A stretch of 34,813 nucleotides of DNA. Origin: CAZVPF01 sp964628195 (GTDB taxonomy: Bacteria; Planctomycetota; Phycisphaerae; Sedimentisphaerales; Anaerohalosphaeraceae). Shown here piece after piece: positions 16,040 through 24,950 of this stretch. The number at the start of each line of letters is the position of its first letter. Positions within the stretch are counted from its first letter, which is position 1. Below the pieces are notes generated by a model, which saw only the letters and a program-made list of their open reading frames with translations, had not been told where the DNA came from and did not search any database. The position numbers and the translations under genes were made by a program. The DNA is taken from the NCBI GenBank assembly GCA_964628195.1, contig CAZVPF010000032.1, positions 1 to 34,813 on the forward strand, written 5' to 3'.

Positions 16040-18325
16040 TTAATTTAGTTTGTCGTTTTTGGCCCCTTTTAAAGAAAGGATTTTCGATTTCCAAGTCCCC
16101 GAATAATCGCCCATCTCGGCAATAAGAATATTCAGGGCCCTGTTGAAGTGTTCCTCAGAAAAGTTGTTGGTCCTCGAATAGCAGAAAAACTGGCGGTACT
16201 TTGCCCGATACCATTTGTCGCCTTTTTGCCCTTCATTCTGTCCAAGCCCACCTGCGACTTTGCCCCACTCAACAGCCGCTTTGTCGAAAGTCCCCTTATT
16301 TTCATACAAAAGTGCCCTGCAAATCAAAAAATCCAGGGTCTCCGACGCCTGCGTACCCATAAGCTGTTCGATAAATCCCCCAGCCCTTGCGACCTGCTCA
16401 TCACCGGGACTCGGCAGTTCAAGGACACTTCTTATCCACAAAACCTTTGCAAGATTAATCGCCCTTTGGTCTTCGAGCCCCGCCGAGAGTACAAAGTCAC
16501 TGATAATTCGGCAATCGGCAAAGAAGTTTTCAGCGTTTTCACTATCAGCTTTTCCGGAGTTTACTGCATCTTCAAGGGCTTCCATGAGCTCCGCCAGTGC
16601 CCCTGCGCATCCGCTGACCAGCCGGGCCCTGTCTGCCTCGCTCATCTGGCCTGCTCTGCCAACCGCGTCTGCGAAATGAGTTGCGGCCTTTTCAATACTT
16701 CCCAGTTTTAAATAGGCCCTTGCCCGGCAAAGCGTGAAAACACCCCCTTTTTCGCCAGCCAGTTCGAGAACCTTTTTCGCCCCGGCGTCGCTTTGCGATT
16801 CAAGCATCAGGTTGCAAAACATTTGCGTAACAATTTCCACCACACCTTCGGCGTCCTGACCCTCTTCAGAGCCGCTGTTGTTCGAAAGCCTCTCGTATAT
16901 GCTCTGAACCTTTTCCAGTGCCTCGTCTCTGTCTGCTTTCGGATCGCTTAACTTTTTAATGATAAGTTTCAGCTCCGACCGCGTGCGGAATGGGTTTTCA
17001 TAACCAGCGGTCTTTTCAAAAAGTTTCTCGGCGGTCTCTTGCGAACCGCAATGTTCAAGCACCGATGCCAGCCGGTAATCCCTTTCCGCCGACCCTTCCT
17101 TTACATGCTTGACATAATTTTCATGAACCCTTCCTGCCTGGCCGCAGTCAACCTTCTCCCGGGGCATCTGAACAAGCAGGTCAACGCAATGCCCGGAAAG
17201 TGAAACGGGGTTTTCCATTATTCCAAAAACCGGGTCATTGACCCATTCCTCTATCGCATCGAGATACAGCGAAAGCGCCTTTTCAGGTCTGACCGGCTCA
17301 TAAGCGAAACCCGCCGCCACGTAAACAACCCAGTCCGGCTCCTTCAGGCGTTTTAATATTGTCTCTACAGCGGGTATATAGCTTGCCTGCCCGGCGTTGA
17401 ACGTCATTCCAACACAGCCCAGGCGGATTTCGATTTGTTCCCTCTCGCCGAGGTATCCTGAGTCGAAATTGTTATTTTGGAATTTACAGGTAAAATCTTT
17501 AGCCGCTATCCGGGCGGCATAGCCTGTAAAATCCGAAAATTTTCCTGCAAGTATCTCCTTAAGCACACCCCCTCCGTCACCAGTCCGGCACCCTGCGAAA
17601 CCCGCCATCAGGTGAAGCTCAAGGTCTTGCGAAAACTCGCTTTCTTTCAGCAGTTCGTAAACCTCCTGCACATCTTCTGCCGTGCCGCCCGCGACAAACC
17701 GCAGCCTCAAAAGCCTGCCCTCGAAATAGGCCCTGTCCTTAACCCCCTCAAGCTGGGCGTTTGCCTGCATCCACCTGAAAACCCGCTGCCTGTCCTCTTT
17801 CGAAGAATCCTCACCTGCAAGCAGTATCGCCTTAATCAGCAAAAGCTGCCTGTCCCTGCTCTCGTGGTCGCTTTTCAACAGTTCGATAAGACTGCCAAGA
17901 AGTTCATCCTTCCTCCGCTGATCGAAAAGCGCACTGACATAACCGCAGTACAGCCGAGAGAAAATGATCCGCTCACGCAGAACCACCGCCTTTCGCCACA
18001 GCCCGCTTTGACCGTAAAGCGAATCCCAGTCCGCCCCCTCGTAAGTCTCAATATCTCGCAATATCCCCTCTATCTCCGCAAAAAGCACAGCCGTCGCCTT
18101 TTGCGCCTGCTCCAGCGCCCGCCGCGCCTTTGGCGAAACCTCGCATACCCTGCCCGAATAAAAATATACCATCCTTTCGTCGACGGTATTTTTTATGAGA
18201 TCCATATAAGTTTCGCCGACCTTGCCGTCGACAGCCGATATGTCCCGTGCATCGGGCAGTTTATCGCCGAAACAAAAACCGCTTGCGACCAGGAAAAACA
18301 ACACGTACAAAAAATGTCTATCCAA
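16040..18325 (-). CDS. Secreted helical (TPR-like) repeat protein
   Basis: A 761-residue protein of unknown function. Residues 1-20 form a signal peptide (HFLYVLFFLVASGFCFG), and the rest is alpha-helical with TPR/SEL1-like spacing of Leu, Ala and Tyr (for example KVLELAGEKGGVFTLCRARAYLKLGSIEKAATHFADAV). It starts with TTG, with GAGGA about nine bases upstream. It follows the ExbD-like gene by 16 bases, so the two are probably translated from one message. A periplasmic helical-repeat partner next to ExbD/TolR suggests an envelope energy-transduction or scaffold function, but this rests on context only. Confidence 0.8.
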   Translation of the reverse strand: MDRHFLYVLFFLVASGFCFGDKLPDARDISAVDGKVGETYMDLIKNTVDERMVYFYSGRVCEVSPKARRALEQAQKATAVLFAEIEGILRDIETYEGADWDSLYGQSGLWRKAVVLRERIIFSRLYCGYVSALFDQRRKDELLGSLIELLKSDHESRDRQLLLIKAILLAGEDSSKEDRQRVFRWMQANAQLEGVKDRAYFEGRLLRLRFVAGGTAEDVQEVYELLKESEFSQDLELHLMAGFAGCRTGDGGGVLKEILAGKFSDFTGYAARIAAKDFTCKFQNNNFDSGYLGEREQIEIRLGCVGMTFNAGQASYIPAVETILKRLKEPDWVVYVAAGFAYEPVRPEKALSLYLDAIEEWVNDPVFGIMENPVSLSGHCVDLLVQMPREKVDCGQAGRVHENYVKHVKEGSAERDYRLASVLEHCGSQETAEKLFEKTAGYENPFRTRSELKLIIKKLSDPKADRDEALEKVQSIYERLSNNSGSEEGQDAEGVVEIVTQMFCNLMLESQSDAGAKKVLELAGEKGGVFTLCRARAYLKLGSIEKAATHFADAVGRAGQMSEADRARLVSGCAGALAELMEALEDAVNSGKADSENAENFFADCRIISDFVLSAGLEDQRAINLAKVLWIRSVLELPSPGDEQVARAGGFIEQLMGTQASETLDFLICRALLYENKGTFDKAAVEWGKVAGGLGQNEGQKGDKWYRAKYRQFFCYSRTNNFSEEHFNRALNILIAEMGDYSGTWKSKILSLKGAKNDKLN

Positions 18326-18341
18326 ACCTCTGAATCCTCAA

Positions 18342-18839
18342 TTACATGTCAACAGTTATATCTTCGATTCCCATTGAGTACAAAACGTTATACACCTTAA
18401 CAAATATATCCCAGCTTACTTCCTGCGAGCATATAAGCCTCACCGGGTCGTCCACCGTCCTGCTGCCGGTCTCGAGTTCGGCGAAAACTCCGTTGGCAAA
18501 CTCGGCCAGACCCCGTTCGATATCGCTTTGGGAAAGACTCACTTCCCGCCCCCCGCCAATGCTTATAATCGCTGCAAAAGCCCCTGGCTGAGAGGTGCTT
18601 ATCTTAATTTCCATAGGCTCGATAAGAACAGGCCCGCTCGTCTTGGCAGCCGCGGTCGGCACCTTCATGCTCAAAAACTGCTCCGGGCGGTTAAACCTCG
18701 CAGTAAGAACAAAAAACGTCAGCAGCAGAAATATCACATCGATCATCGCCGTCGCCTGCAGCCGAAGCGCACTTTTACGACGAAACTTCTGCTTGCCGAG
18801 TATCCTCCTTAAAACTGAGTTTCCCTGCTGGGCGGGCAT
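18342..18839 (-). CDS. ExbD/TolR family proton-channel subunit
   Basis: A 165-residue inner-membrane protein. A short basic cytoplasmic N-terminus leads into one transmembrane helix (about residues 31-48) with the conserved acidic residue Asp34 in AMIDVIFLLLTFFVLTA, the proton-carrying residue in ExbD/TolR. The rest is a periplasmic domain. These proteins normally work with an ExbB/TolQ channel to energise TonB or Tol-Pal; no ExbB homologue is in this window. The ATG at 18839 lies 17 bases after korC, with AAAGG and GGGGAG upstream. It is followed by the secreted helical-repeat gene. Confidence 0.88.
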   Translation of the reverse strand: MPAQQGNSVLRRILGKQKFRRKSALRLQATAMIDVIFLLLTFFVLTARFNRPEQFLSMKVPTAAAKTSGPVLIEPMEIKISTSQPGAFAAIISIGGGREVSLSQSDIERGLAEFANGVFAELETGSRTVDDPVRLICSQEVSWDIFVKVYNVLYSMGIEDITVDM

Positions 18840-18856
18840 AGGCCTTTAGCTCCCCG

Positions 18857-19438
18857 CTATCTTCCAGCCGCTGCACGGGCAGATTCAACGGCGACAACCT
18901 TCTCCATGCCCGTCCTGAACGCTGTAATGTTTATCTCTGAAAGCTTCGGTTTCTTGATCGAGAAAAGAGCCTTTATCGCCTCTTCGACGCTTTGGCCCTT
19001 CAGTATCCCGCTTGCCTTGACAAATGCCCCCAGCGCGATAATATTCGCCACCCGCACATCACCCAGCCCCTGCGCCAGTTTGCTTGCGTCTATTTCGTAA
19101 ACACGCAGATCACTGCGTTCGGGCTGCCTCGTAACAAGCGAACTGTTGAGCACAACAAGACCATCTGGAAGTATCGCATCCTCGAACCTGTCCAGCGACT
19201 GCTGGTTGAGTATTATCGCCATACCCGGCCTGGTAACTATCGGGCTTGCGATTGGCTCGTCCGAAACCACCAGTGTTGCGTTTGCCGTACCCCCGCGCAT
19301 TTCCACTCCGTAAGAGACCATACCCGTTACATACCTGTCCTCAGCCATGAATCCCCGCGCCGCGATATTACCGGCCAAAACTACTCCCTGTCCGCCAAAG
19401 CCTGCTATTCGTATGCTTGTCTCACCTGGAAAATGCAA
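18857..19438 (-). CDS. korC: 2-oxoacid:ferredoxin oxidoreductase, gamma subunit
   Basis: Gamma subunit of a CoA-dependent 2-oxoacid (probably 2-oxoglutarate or branched-chain 2-oxoacid) ferredoxin oxidoreductase. The N-terminal motif RIAGFGGQGVVLAGNI and YGVEMRGGTANATLVVS are family signatures. The frame is open back to 19495, overlapping korB by 32 bases. I choose the TTG at 19438 because AGGAG lies seven bases upstream, the gene then clears korB by 25 bases, and the product begins MHFPGETSIRIAG. The resulting 193-residue length is usual. It lies in a korA-korB-korC order and is followed by the ExbD-like gene. Confidence 0.92.
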   Translation of the reverse strand: MHFPGETSIRIAGFGGQGVVLAGNIAARGFMAEDRYVTGMVSYGVEMRGGTANATLVVSDEPIASPIVTRPGMAIILNQQSLDRFEDAILPDGLVVLNSSLVTRQPERSDLRVYEIDASKLAQGLGDVRVANIIALGAFVKASGILKGQSVEEAIKALFSIKKPKLSEINITAFRTGMEKVVAVESARAAAGR

Positions 19439-19463
19439 TTTCTTGCTCCTAAAACTAAGGGCT

Positions 19464-20222
19464 TTACCCCACCTGCCTGTCCCTGAAAACACCAAGCGGG
19501 AAAACCTTCGTCATTTCATTGTCCACGTACTCGACAGCCTGCTTTGCAGTCAGCTTCCAGTCGGTCGGGCACATCGAAAGAACCTCAACCAGCGAAAAGC
19601 CCCTGCCCTGTAACTGGTTCTCAAATGCCTTGCGAATCGCCCGCTCCGTGTTTTTTACCCCGTCTTTACCGGCAAGTGAAACCCTCTCGAGGTAGTCCGG
19701 CCCGTCAAGCGCGCTTAAAAGCTCGCAAACCTTTATAGGCCCCCCCTCACCGTTATTGCCCCTGCCCATCGGGCACGTCGTGGTCCTCTGTCCGGTCATC
19801 GTCGTCGGCGCCATCTGCCCGCCAGTCATACCGTAAATTGCGTTGTTCATAAATATCGTCGTTATGTTCTCGCCCCGGTTAGCTGCGTGAATGGTCTCCG
19901 CCATCCCGATTGCCGCAAGGTCACCGTCGCCCTGGTAAGTGAACACCACGTTATCGGGTCTGCACCTTTTAACCGCCGTCGCAACCGCCGGGCTCCTGCC
20001 GTGGGCGCACTCGATTACGTCAAAGTTAAAATAATCGTAAAGCAGGACCGCGCAGCCCACCGGCGCCGTGCCGATGACCCTCTCGCGAATCCCCAGGTCG
20101 TCTATCACCTTGCCGACTATGGAGTGTGCGACATTATGCCCGCACCCTCCGCAGTAGTGCCGCTTGCCCGGCCGGGCCGACTTCGTCGTTTCCTGTTTTT
20201 CAGCAAGCATGTCTGCACGCAT
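19464..20222 (-). CDS. korB: 2-oxoacid:ferredoxin oxidoreductase, beta subunit (TPP-binding)
   Basis: Thiamine-diphosphate subunit of the same complex. It has the cluster motif YCGGCGHNVAHS near residue 23, the TPP/Mg motif GDGDLAAIG with the downstream NNAIYGMTGGQMAPT, and CPMGRGN. The 252-residue length fits beta subunits of the multi-subunit KorAB/VorAB type. The start is uncertain: neither the ATG at 20222 nor the ATG four codons later has a clear Shine-Dalgarno site. A gap of 97 bases separates it from korA. Confidence 0.93.
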   Translation of the reverse strand: MRADMLAEKQETTKSARPGKRHYCGGCGHNVAHSIVGKVIDDLGIRERVIGTAPVGCAVLLYDYFNFDVIECAHGRSPAVATAVKRCRPDNVVFTYQGDGDLAAIGMAETIHAANRGENITTIFMNNAIYGMTGGQMAPTTMTGQRTTTCPMGRGNNGEGGPIKVCELLSALDGPDYLERVSLAGKDGVKNTERAIRKAFENQLQGRGFSLVEVLSMCPTDWKLTAKQAVEYVDNEMTKVFPLGVFRDRQVG

Positions 20223-20319
20223 GATTTAACCGTAACTTTCAGTAAATTCAAAACTTCTGTTATTCTAACCCAAAACCAGCCCCGATTTCCACAATATAAT
20301 CGGCTCACGGCCGGCAAAA

Positions 20320-21378
20320 TTATTCGTAAACCTCTTCAAGCTTTTCCGCTATATTTTCAGGCGTCGGGTACCATCCGCCCCCGCAGCCGAGAAACTCAAC
20401 CGGCACATCGCAATCCGTCGCCAGTTTAACGTCTTCTATGAACTGCCCGTTGCTCATCTCCACAACCAGTATCTTGCGAACCTGACCCTTTAGCTCGGCA
20501 AATTCTCCAACCGGGAAAGGCCACAGCGTGACCGGCTGAATAAGCCCGACCTTCATCCCCTTTTGCCTCGCCTGCTTGACCGCGCCGCGCGCAATCCTCG
20601 CCGTTATCCCGTAAGCGGCAATAATCACCTCGGCATCCTGGCTGTGGTAAGTGTTGCAAAGCTGCAATTCATCGCTGATCCGGTCGTATTTTTCCTGAAG
20701 GCGTGTATTGTGCTCCGCAAGAGCCATATCCGAACCAAGCTCAAGCGTCTTGACGACCCTCGGCTCCCTGCCCGCGCAGCCGTCGACTATATAATCCTTC
20801 TCCCCCAGCTCGCAAACCGGCTCATATTGCCTTTTTTCAACCGGCTCAGCCATCTGCCCGAGTATCCCGTCACCCAGTATCATAACCGGGTTGCGGTAGT
20901 GATCTGCCCAGTCAAACGCCGACATAGTAAGCTCGTAAAGCTCCTCAAGCGTCGAAGGTGCCAACACGATAAGCCTGTAGTCACCGTGCCCGCCGCCTTT
21001 AACGGCCTGAAAATAATCGCCCTGTGCTGCCCGGATATTGCCAAGCCCCGGCCCGCCCCGCTGCATATTAGCTATTACGCAAGGAAGCTGGGCAGCGGCG
21101 ATATAGCTTATACCCTCCTGCTTCAGGCTTATACCCGGCGAGGAAGAACTGGTCATGCACCGCGTACCCGCCGCTGAAGCGCCGAATATCATGTTGATCG
21201 CCGCAAGCTCGCTCTCGGCCTGGATAAAAACACCCCCAACCTGGGGCATACGACGCGACATATACTCCGGAACCTCGTTCTGGGGGGTTATCGGGTAACC
21301 GGCAAAAAACCGGCAATTGGCCTGGATGGCAGCCTCGGCCATCAACTCATTTCCTTTGAGCAGGATCTTCTCTGCCAT
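20320..21378 (-). CDS. korA: 2-oxoacid:ferredoxin oxidoreductase, alpha subunit
   Basis: Alpha subunit of the ferredoxin-dependent 2-oxoacid oxidoreductase, which oxidises a 2-oxoacid to acyl-CoA and CO2 and reduces ferredoxin. Family features are KGNELMAEAAI, AGYPITPQNEVPEYM, the SSSSPGISLKQEG stretch, GGPGLGNI and NPVMILGDG. The frame is open to 21465. Homologues usually begin MAEKxLLKGNE, and GAGG lies five bases before that ATG (21378), so I use it; starts at 21393 and 21423 remain possible. No ferredoxin-type delta subunit gene accompanies it. The reduced ferredoxin would suit the hydrogenase of region 1. Substrate choice (2-oxoglutarate or branched-chain) cannot be read from the sequence. 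Confidence 0.92.
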   Translation of the reverse strand: MAEKILLKGNELMAEAAIQANCRFFAGYPITPQNEVPEYMSRRMPQVGGVFIQAESELAAINMIFGASAAGTRCMTSSSSPGISLKQEGISYIAAAQLPCVIANMQRGGPGLGNIRAAQGDYFQAVKGGGHGDYRLIVLAPSTLEELYELTMSAFDWADHYRNPVMILGDGILGQMAEPVEKRQYEPVCELGEKDYIVDGCAGREPRVVKTLELGSDMALAEHNTRLQEKYDRISDELQLCNTYHSQDAEVIIAAYGITARIARGAVKQARQKGMKVGLIQPVTLWPFPVGEFAELKGQVRKILVVEMSNGQFIEDVKLATDCDVPVEFLGCGGGWYPTPENIAEKLEEVYE

Positions 21379-21718
21379 TACAACCTCGTTCATTTTCTCA
21401 TATTCGCGGAATTTAAATTTCATAAAACCCCGCCCTGCCTGAAATCTCATCCATGACAGGCTCATACCCTATCCTAATACAAAACTAACCGCTATACAAT
21501 AAAAAAAGTGAATTTAACCCAAAATAAAAGATAAATAGTGTCCTGTAATTCGCCAAAGATTTCCAATTTAGTAGTTCCAATAAGACGCTAATTCCGATAA
21601 TATATACTCTGATGAGGCATAAACGCGTATTACAGCACTACAGTTAAGTTGCATGCGGGTTTTTGTCGACTACCTTGATAGTAACTGTATATGAAAACAC
21701 AAAAAAGGAGGCGGTAAG
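21379..21718. other. Intergenic gap between divergent korA and protease genes
   Basis: AT-rich region expected to hold both promoters. A GATAAT-like -10 occurs near 21596 for the plus strand, but without a convincing -35. No Rex-type operator or further gene was seen. Confidence 0.4.
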
Positions 21719-22555
21719 ATGAGGTTTAGTGCGAGCCGAAACCCCAAAATAACATTGTTAGTTATCATTTCCCTGTTAATTCTCGCGTCAAACGCCCCAG
21801 CGGTAATAACCCACCCCGCAAATGGCGCCCTCAGCATCGGACTTGACAACGTAATGGGCAAATGGGGTTCAAACACCTCCTGCGTCGCTGTCTCGCCCTG
21901 CCATGTAATAACAGCAAAGCACTGTGGAACACCCGGCTCGGTAACGGTCGCCGGAAGCACATACAAAATAGAAAGCACCTGGGACCACCCCTCAGCAGAC
22001 CTCCGAATAGCCAAACTCTCCAACGCGGCCCTGGCAGAATTTGTCGGCATAAACACCCAAAAAGTCATCGGACAAACGGCATTTATAGGCGGCGCCGGCC
22101 TCACAACCGGCAAAAAAACAGGTTCCTCCTACCAGTGGGGCCAAAAAGCGGACACCTTCAACTGGTGCACAAACCGCATAGACTCAACCCGCAAAAACTC
22201 ACTTTGCGGCAGCATGAAATCCGACATACTGCTCGCTGACTTCGACGCCCCAAATGCCCCTGACGCAACCGAACACGAAGGTGCAGTCGCGATGTACGAC
22301 AGCGGAGGCGGCTGGTTCGTCTATGACGGACGCTGGACACTTGCAGGCATAACCCGTTCGACAAGCACTTACGGCAAGTCTTCATTCGCCGGCGCAAAGA
22401 CTCAGTTCTCTGCCGTTGATTTATCTGAATACGCCAACTGGGTCGACGCTGTAACCTCCTTCGATGGCCTGACCGTCAAGCAGGTCCCCGAACCTGCATC
22501 TGTCATACTGTTGTCACTCGGCGGGCTGATTATCAGGAAAAGGCTTTCCCTCTGA
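21719..22555 (+). CDS. Secreted trypsin-like (S1) serine protease with PEP-CTERM signal
   Basis: A 278-residue exported protease. After a signal peptide (about 1-28) the catalytic triad is visible: His in CHVITAKHC, Asp in HPSADLRIAKL and Ser in YDSGGGWF. The nucleophile motif is DSGGG rather than the usual GDSGGP. Paired cysteines (SCVAVSPC, KHC) suggest disulfides. The C-terminus has VPEPAS, a hydrophobic helix and an RKR-type tail, which is a PEP-CTERM sorting signal. The start is firm: GGAGG lies seven bases before the ATG. It is divergent from korA and 67 bases before the hexosaminidase gene. It could process other exported proteins or proteinaceous substrates. Confidence 0.9.
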   Translation: MRFSASRNPKITLLVIISLLILASNAPAVITHPANGALSIGLDNVMGKWGSNTSCVAVSPCHVITAKHCGTPGSVTVAGSTYKIESTWDHPSADLRIAKLSNAALAEFVGINTQKVIGQTAFIGGAGLTTGKKTGSSYQWGQKADTFNWCTNRIDSTRKNSLCGSMKSDILLADFDAPNAPDATEHEGAVAMYDSGGGWFVYDGRWTLAGITRSTSTYGKSSFAGAKTQFSAVDLSEYANWVDAVTSFDGLTVKQVPEPASVILLSLGGLIIRKRLSL

Positions 22556-22622
22556 GCAATTTTGTGTAAAATATCGGCATCGGTCAAATTACCTTAAGTT
22601 GCTGTTAGAGGGATGAGTACCT

Positions 22623-24950
22623 ATGCCGAAAATAATTTGTATTCTATGCGTATCGGTCTTGCTGATCGCTTGCCTGACCGGCTGCGACAAAAAAATTCAA
22701 ACACAAAACCAGATGACCCCTCAGCGAAACATTGCATCTGTAAACATCATACCCGCACCGTCGAGCATAACACCCACCCCCGGCGTACTGCCCGTAACCG
22801 GCAAAACAAAATTCTACCTCACCGCCGACCCTGCCGACAAACCACTAACCGAATGGATCAAAGCAAGCTGCAAAAACCACCGCCTTTACAAAACAAAAAA
22901 ACCGTGGGGAAAATCCATCCCCGTAAAACTGCAGCTTGAACATAAAAATGCATCCGCCGAATCCTACACCATCGAGATCAAACCACAAGCTGTCCATGTA
23001 AAATCCCCCTCAATGCACGGCATGCAGTACGCCCTTACATCGCTGGCCCAGCTTATCCAAAATGCGAAAAACACCCCCGCCAGCCTCCCTTGCTGCACCA
23101 TCACCGACAGCCCCCGCTTCGTTTACCGCGGAATGCATCTCGACGTCGCCCGGCACTGCATGCCCGTCGAGTTCATAAAAAAACACATCGACATCCTCGC
23201 CGAATACAAGTTCAACACCCTCCACCTGCACCTCACCGAGGACCAGGGCTGGCGCATCGACATTGAAAAATATCCCCGCCTGCGTGAAATCGCCCAGTGG
23301 CGCAAAACCATCGGCTTCGAGCACAACCAGAAAATCGGACTTAACACCGACCCCGGCACCCCCTGCGGCGGCATCTACACAAAACACCAGCTCAAACAAC
23401 TCGTCGCCTACGCAAAGCAGCGTTTTATAAACATAATACCCGAAATCGAAATGCCCGGCCACAGCACCGCCGCCCTTGCCGCATACCCCGACCTCGGCTG
23501 CACCCAGGGCCCCTACGAGGTCCTTACCGAAGCCGCCGTCTCCCCCCATATCTACTGCGCAGGCAGGGAACAAACCTTCGAGTTCCTACAAAACGTACTG
23601 CTCGAAACAATGGAAATATTCCCCTCGAAATACATCCACATCGGCGGCGACGAGGCCCCAAAGCAGGCATGGAAAAACTGCACCCACTGCCAACGACGCA
23701 TCAGGGAAAACAACCTGCAAAACGAACAGCAGCTCCAGAGCTGGTTCGTCAAAAGGATCGAAAAATTCCTCAACGCCCACGGCAGAAAGCTCATCGGCTG
23801 GGACGAAATACTCCAAGGCGGCCTCTCCCCCGGAGCAACCGTAATGTCATGGCGAGGCTTCGAAGGTGGACTTGAAGCCGCACACCAGGGCCACGACGTA
23901 ATAATAACCCCCTCGCAGTTCACATACTTCAACTTCCGCCAGGACCAATCCAACATCGGCCCGGGCCATCCCTGGCTTTTGCCGATTGAAAAGGTCTACG
24001 CATTCGAGCCAATGCACCCGGACCTCGAAAAAGACAGGCAAAAACACGTCCTCGGCGGACAGGGCTGCCTCTGGACTGAGTACATCCCAAAGCCCGAACA
24101 CGCCGAGTACCAGCTTTACCCCCGCATCTGCGCACTTGCAGAAGCCCTCTGGACCCAGCCGGAAAAAAAAGACTTCGCCAGATTCTCCAAACGTCTTGAA
24201 ACCCATTACGCACTCGACCTGCCCTCGAACCTGAACTATTATATCCCGCCCCCAGCCGGTTACCTGCCCCACAATGTCTTCACCGAACCTTTTGACCTTG
24301 AAATAAAAAACCCTTCCGGCAAAGGTGTCATACGCTATACAACCAGCCGAAGCGAGCCCACGGCAGCAAGCAAAAAATACGACAGCCCCATACATATAGA
24401 CAAAGACATAACGATAAAATCCGCCGTCTTCTGGCCCGAAGGCAAAAAAAGCCTCACCAGAACAGGCGCCTTCAAAAAACAACAGCCCGCCGAACCGGCA
24501 AAAACAAAAAACCCAACCCCCGGCATCAAGTGTACGATTCTGCCCGGCGATTTCAACTCTGCCGAAAACCTCGACCCATCTCAGGCAGGTCAAACCCTCA
24601 CCGCAGTTGCAAAATCTTTCGAAAACCCATTTGATAAACCCCTGGACTACTACGGCCTCGTTTACGAAGGCATTATCGAAATACCCAAAACCGCCGTCTA
24701 CACCTTCTATGTCAAAAGCAGGCACGGCGGTGTCCTGTATATAAATAACAAACTCGTCGTAGACAACGACGGTTTCCACTCCGCATTTGAACACACAGGA
24801 CAAACCGCACTGCAAAAAGGCCCCCACCCGCTTAAGCTAAAATACTTCAAGACCAACCTGCCCTTCACCCTTGAGGTTTCAATAAGTTCCGACGATATGC
24901 CGAAACAAATAATAAAACCCGCAATGCTCTTCCACCAATCAGCCCAATGA
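22623..24950 (+). CDS. GH20 beta-N-acetylhexosaminidase lipoprotein with PA14 domain
   Basis: Cell-envelope enzyme that removes terminal GlcNAc/GalNAc from chitin oligosaccharides or glycans. A lipoprotein signal peptide ends at the lipobox LTGC (Cys21). A GH20b-like N-terminal domain (about 40-160) is followed by the GH20 barrel beginning YRGMHLDVARH and containing HLHLTEDQGWR. The catalytic Asp343-Glu344 pair sits in HIGGDEAPK. Beyond the barrel are a chitobiase C-terminal-like beta domain (about 550-605) and a PA14 carbohydrate-binding domain (about 640-770). GAGGG lies ten bases before the ATG. Its stop overlaps the dprA start by four bases, so the two are co-translated. Confidence 0.95.
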   Translation: MPKIICILCVSVLLIACLTGCDKKIQTQNQMTPQRNIASVNIIPAPSSITPTPGVLPVTGKTKFYLTADPADKPLTEWIKASCKNHRLYKTKKPWGKSIPVKLQLEHKNASAESYTIEIKPQAVHVKSPSMHGMQYALTSLAQLIQNAKNTPASLPCCTITDSPRFVYRGMHLDVARHCMPVEFIKKHIDILAEYKFNTLHLHLTEDQGWRIDIEKYPRLREIAQWRKTIGFEHNQKIGLNTDPGTPCGGIYTKHQLKQLVAYAKQRFINIIPEIEMPGHSTAALAAYPDLGCTQGPYEVLTEAAVSPHIYCAGREQTFEFLQNVLLETMEIFPSKYIHIGGDEAPKQAWKNCTHCQRRIRENNLQNEQQLQSWFVKRIEKFLNAHGRKLIGWDEILQGGLSPGATVMSWRGFEGGLEAAHQGHDVIITPSQFTYFNFRQDQSNIGPGHPWLLPIEKVYAFEPMHPDLEKDRQKHVLGGQGCLWTEYIPKPEHAEYQLYPRICALAEALWTQPEKKDFARFSKRLETHYALDLPSNLNYYIPPPAGYLPHNVFTEPFDLEIKNPSGKGVIRYTTSRSEPTAASKKYDSPIHIDKDITIKSAVFWPEGKKSLTRTGAFKKQQPAEPAKTKNPTPGIKCTILPGDFNSAENLDPSQAGQTLTAVAKSFENPFDKPLDYYGLVYEGIIEIPKTAVYTFYVKSRHGGVLYINNKLVVDNDGFHSAFEHTGQTALQKGPHPLKLKYFKTNLPFTLEVSISSDDMPKQIIKPAMLFHQSAQ

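Noticed and set aside
23847..24827. 326-codon frame antisense to the hexosaminidase gene
   Set aside because: Antisense to a well-defined GH20 gene with clear lipobox and catalytic residues; a compositional shadow.
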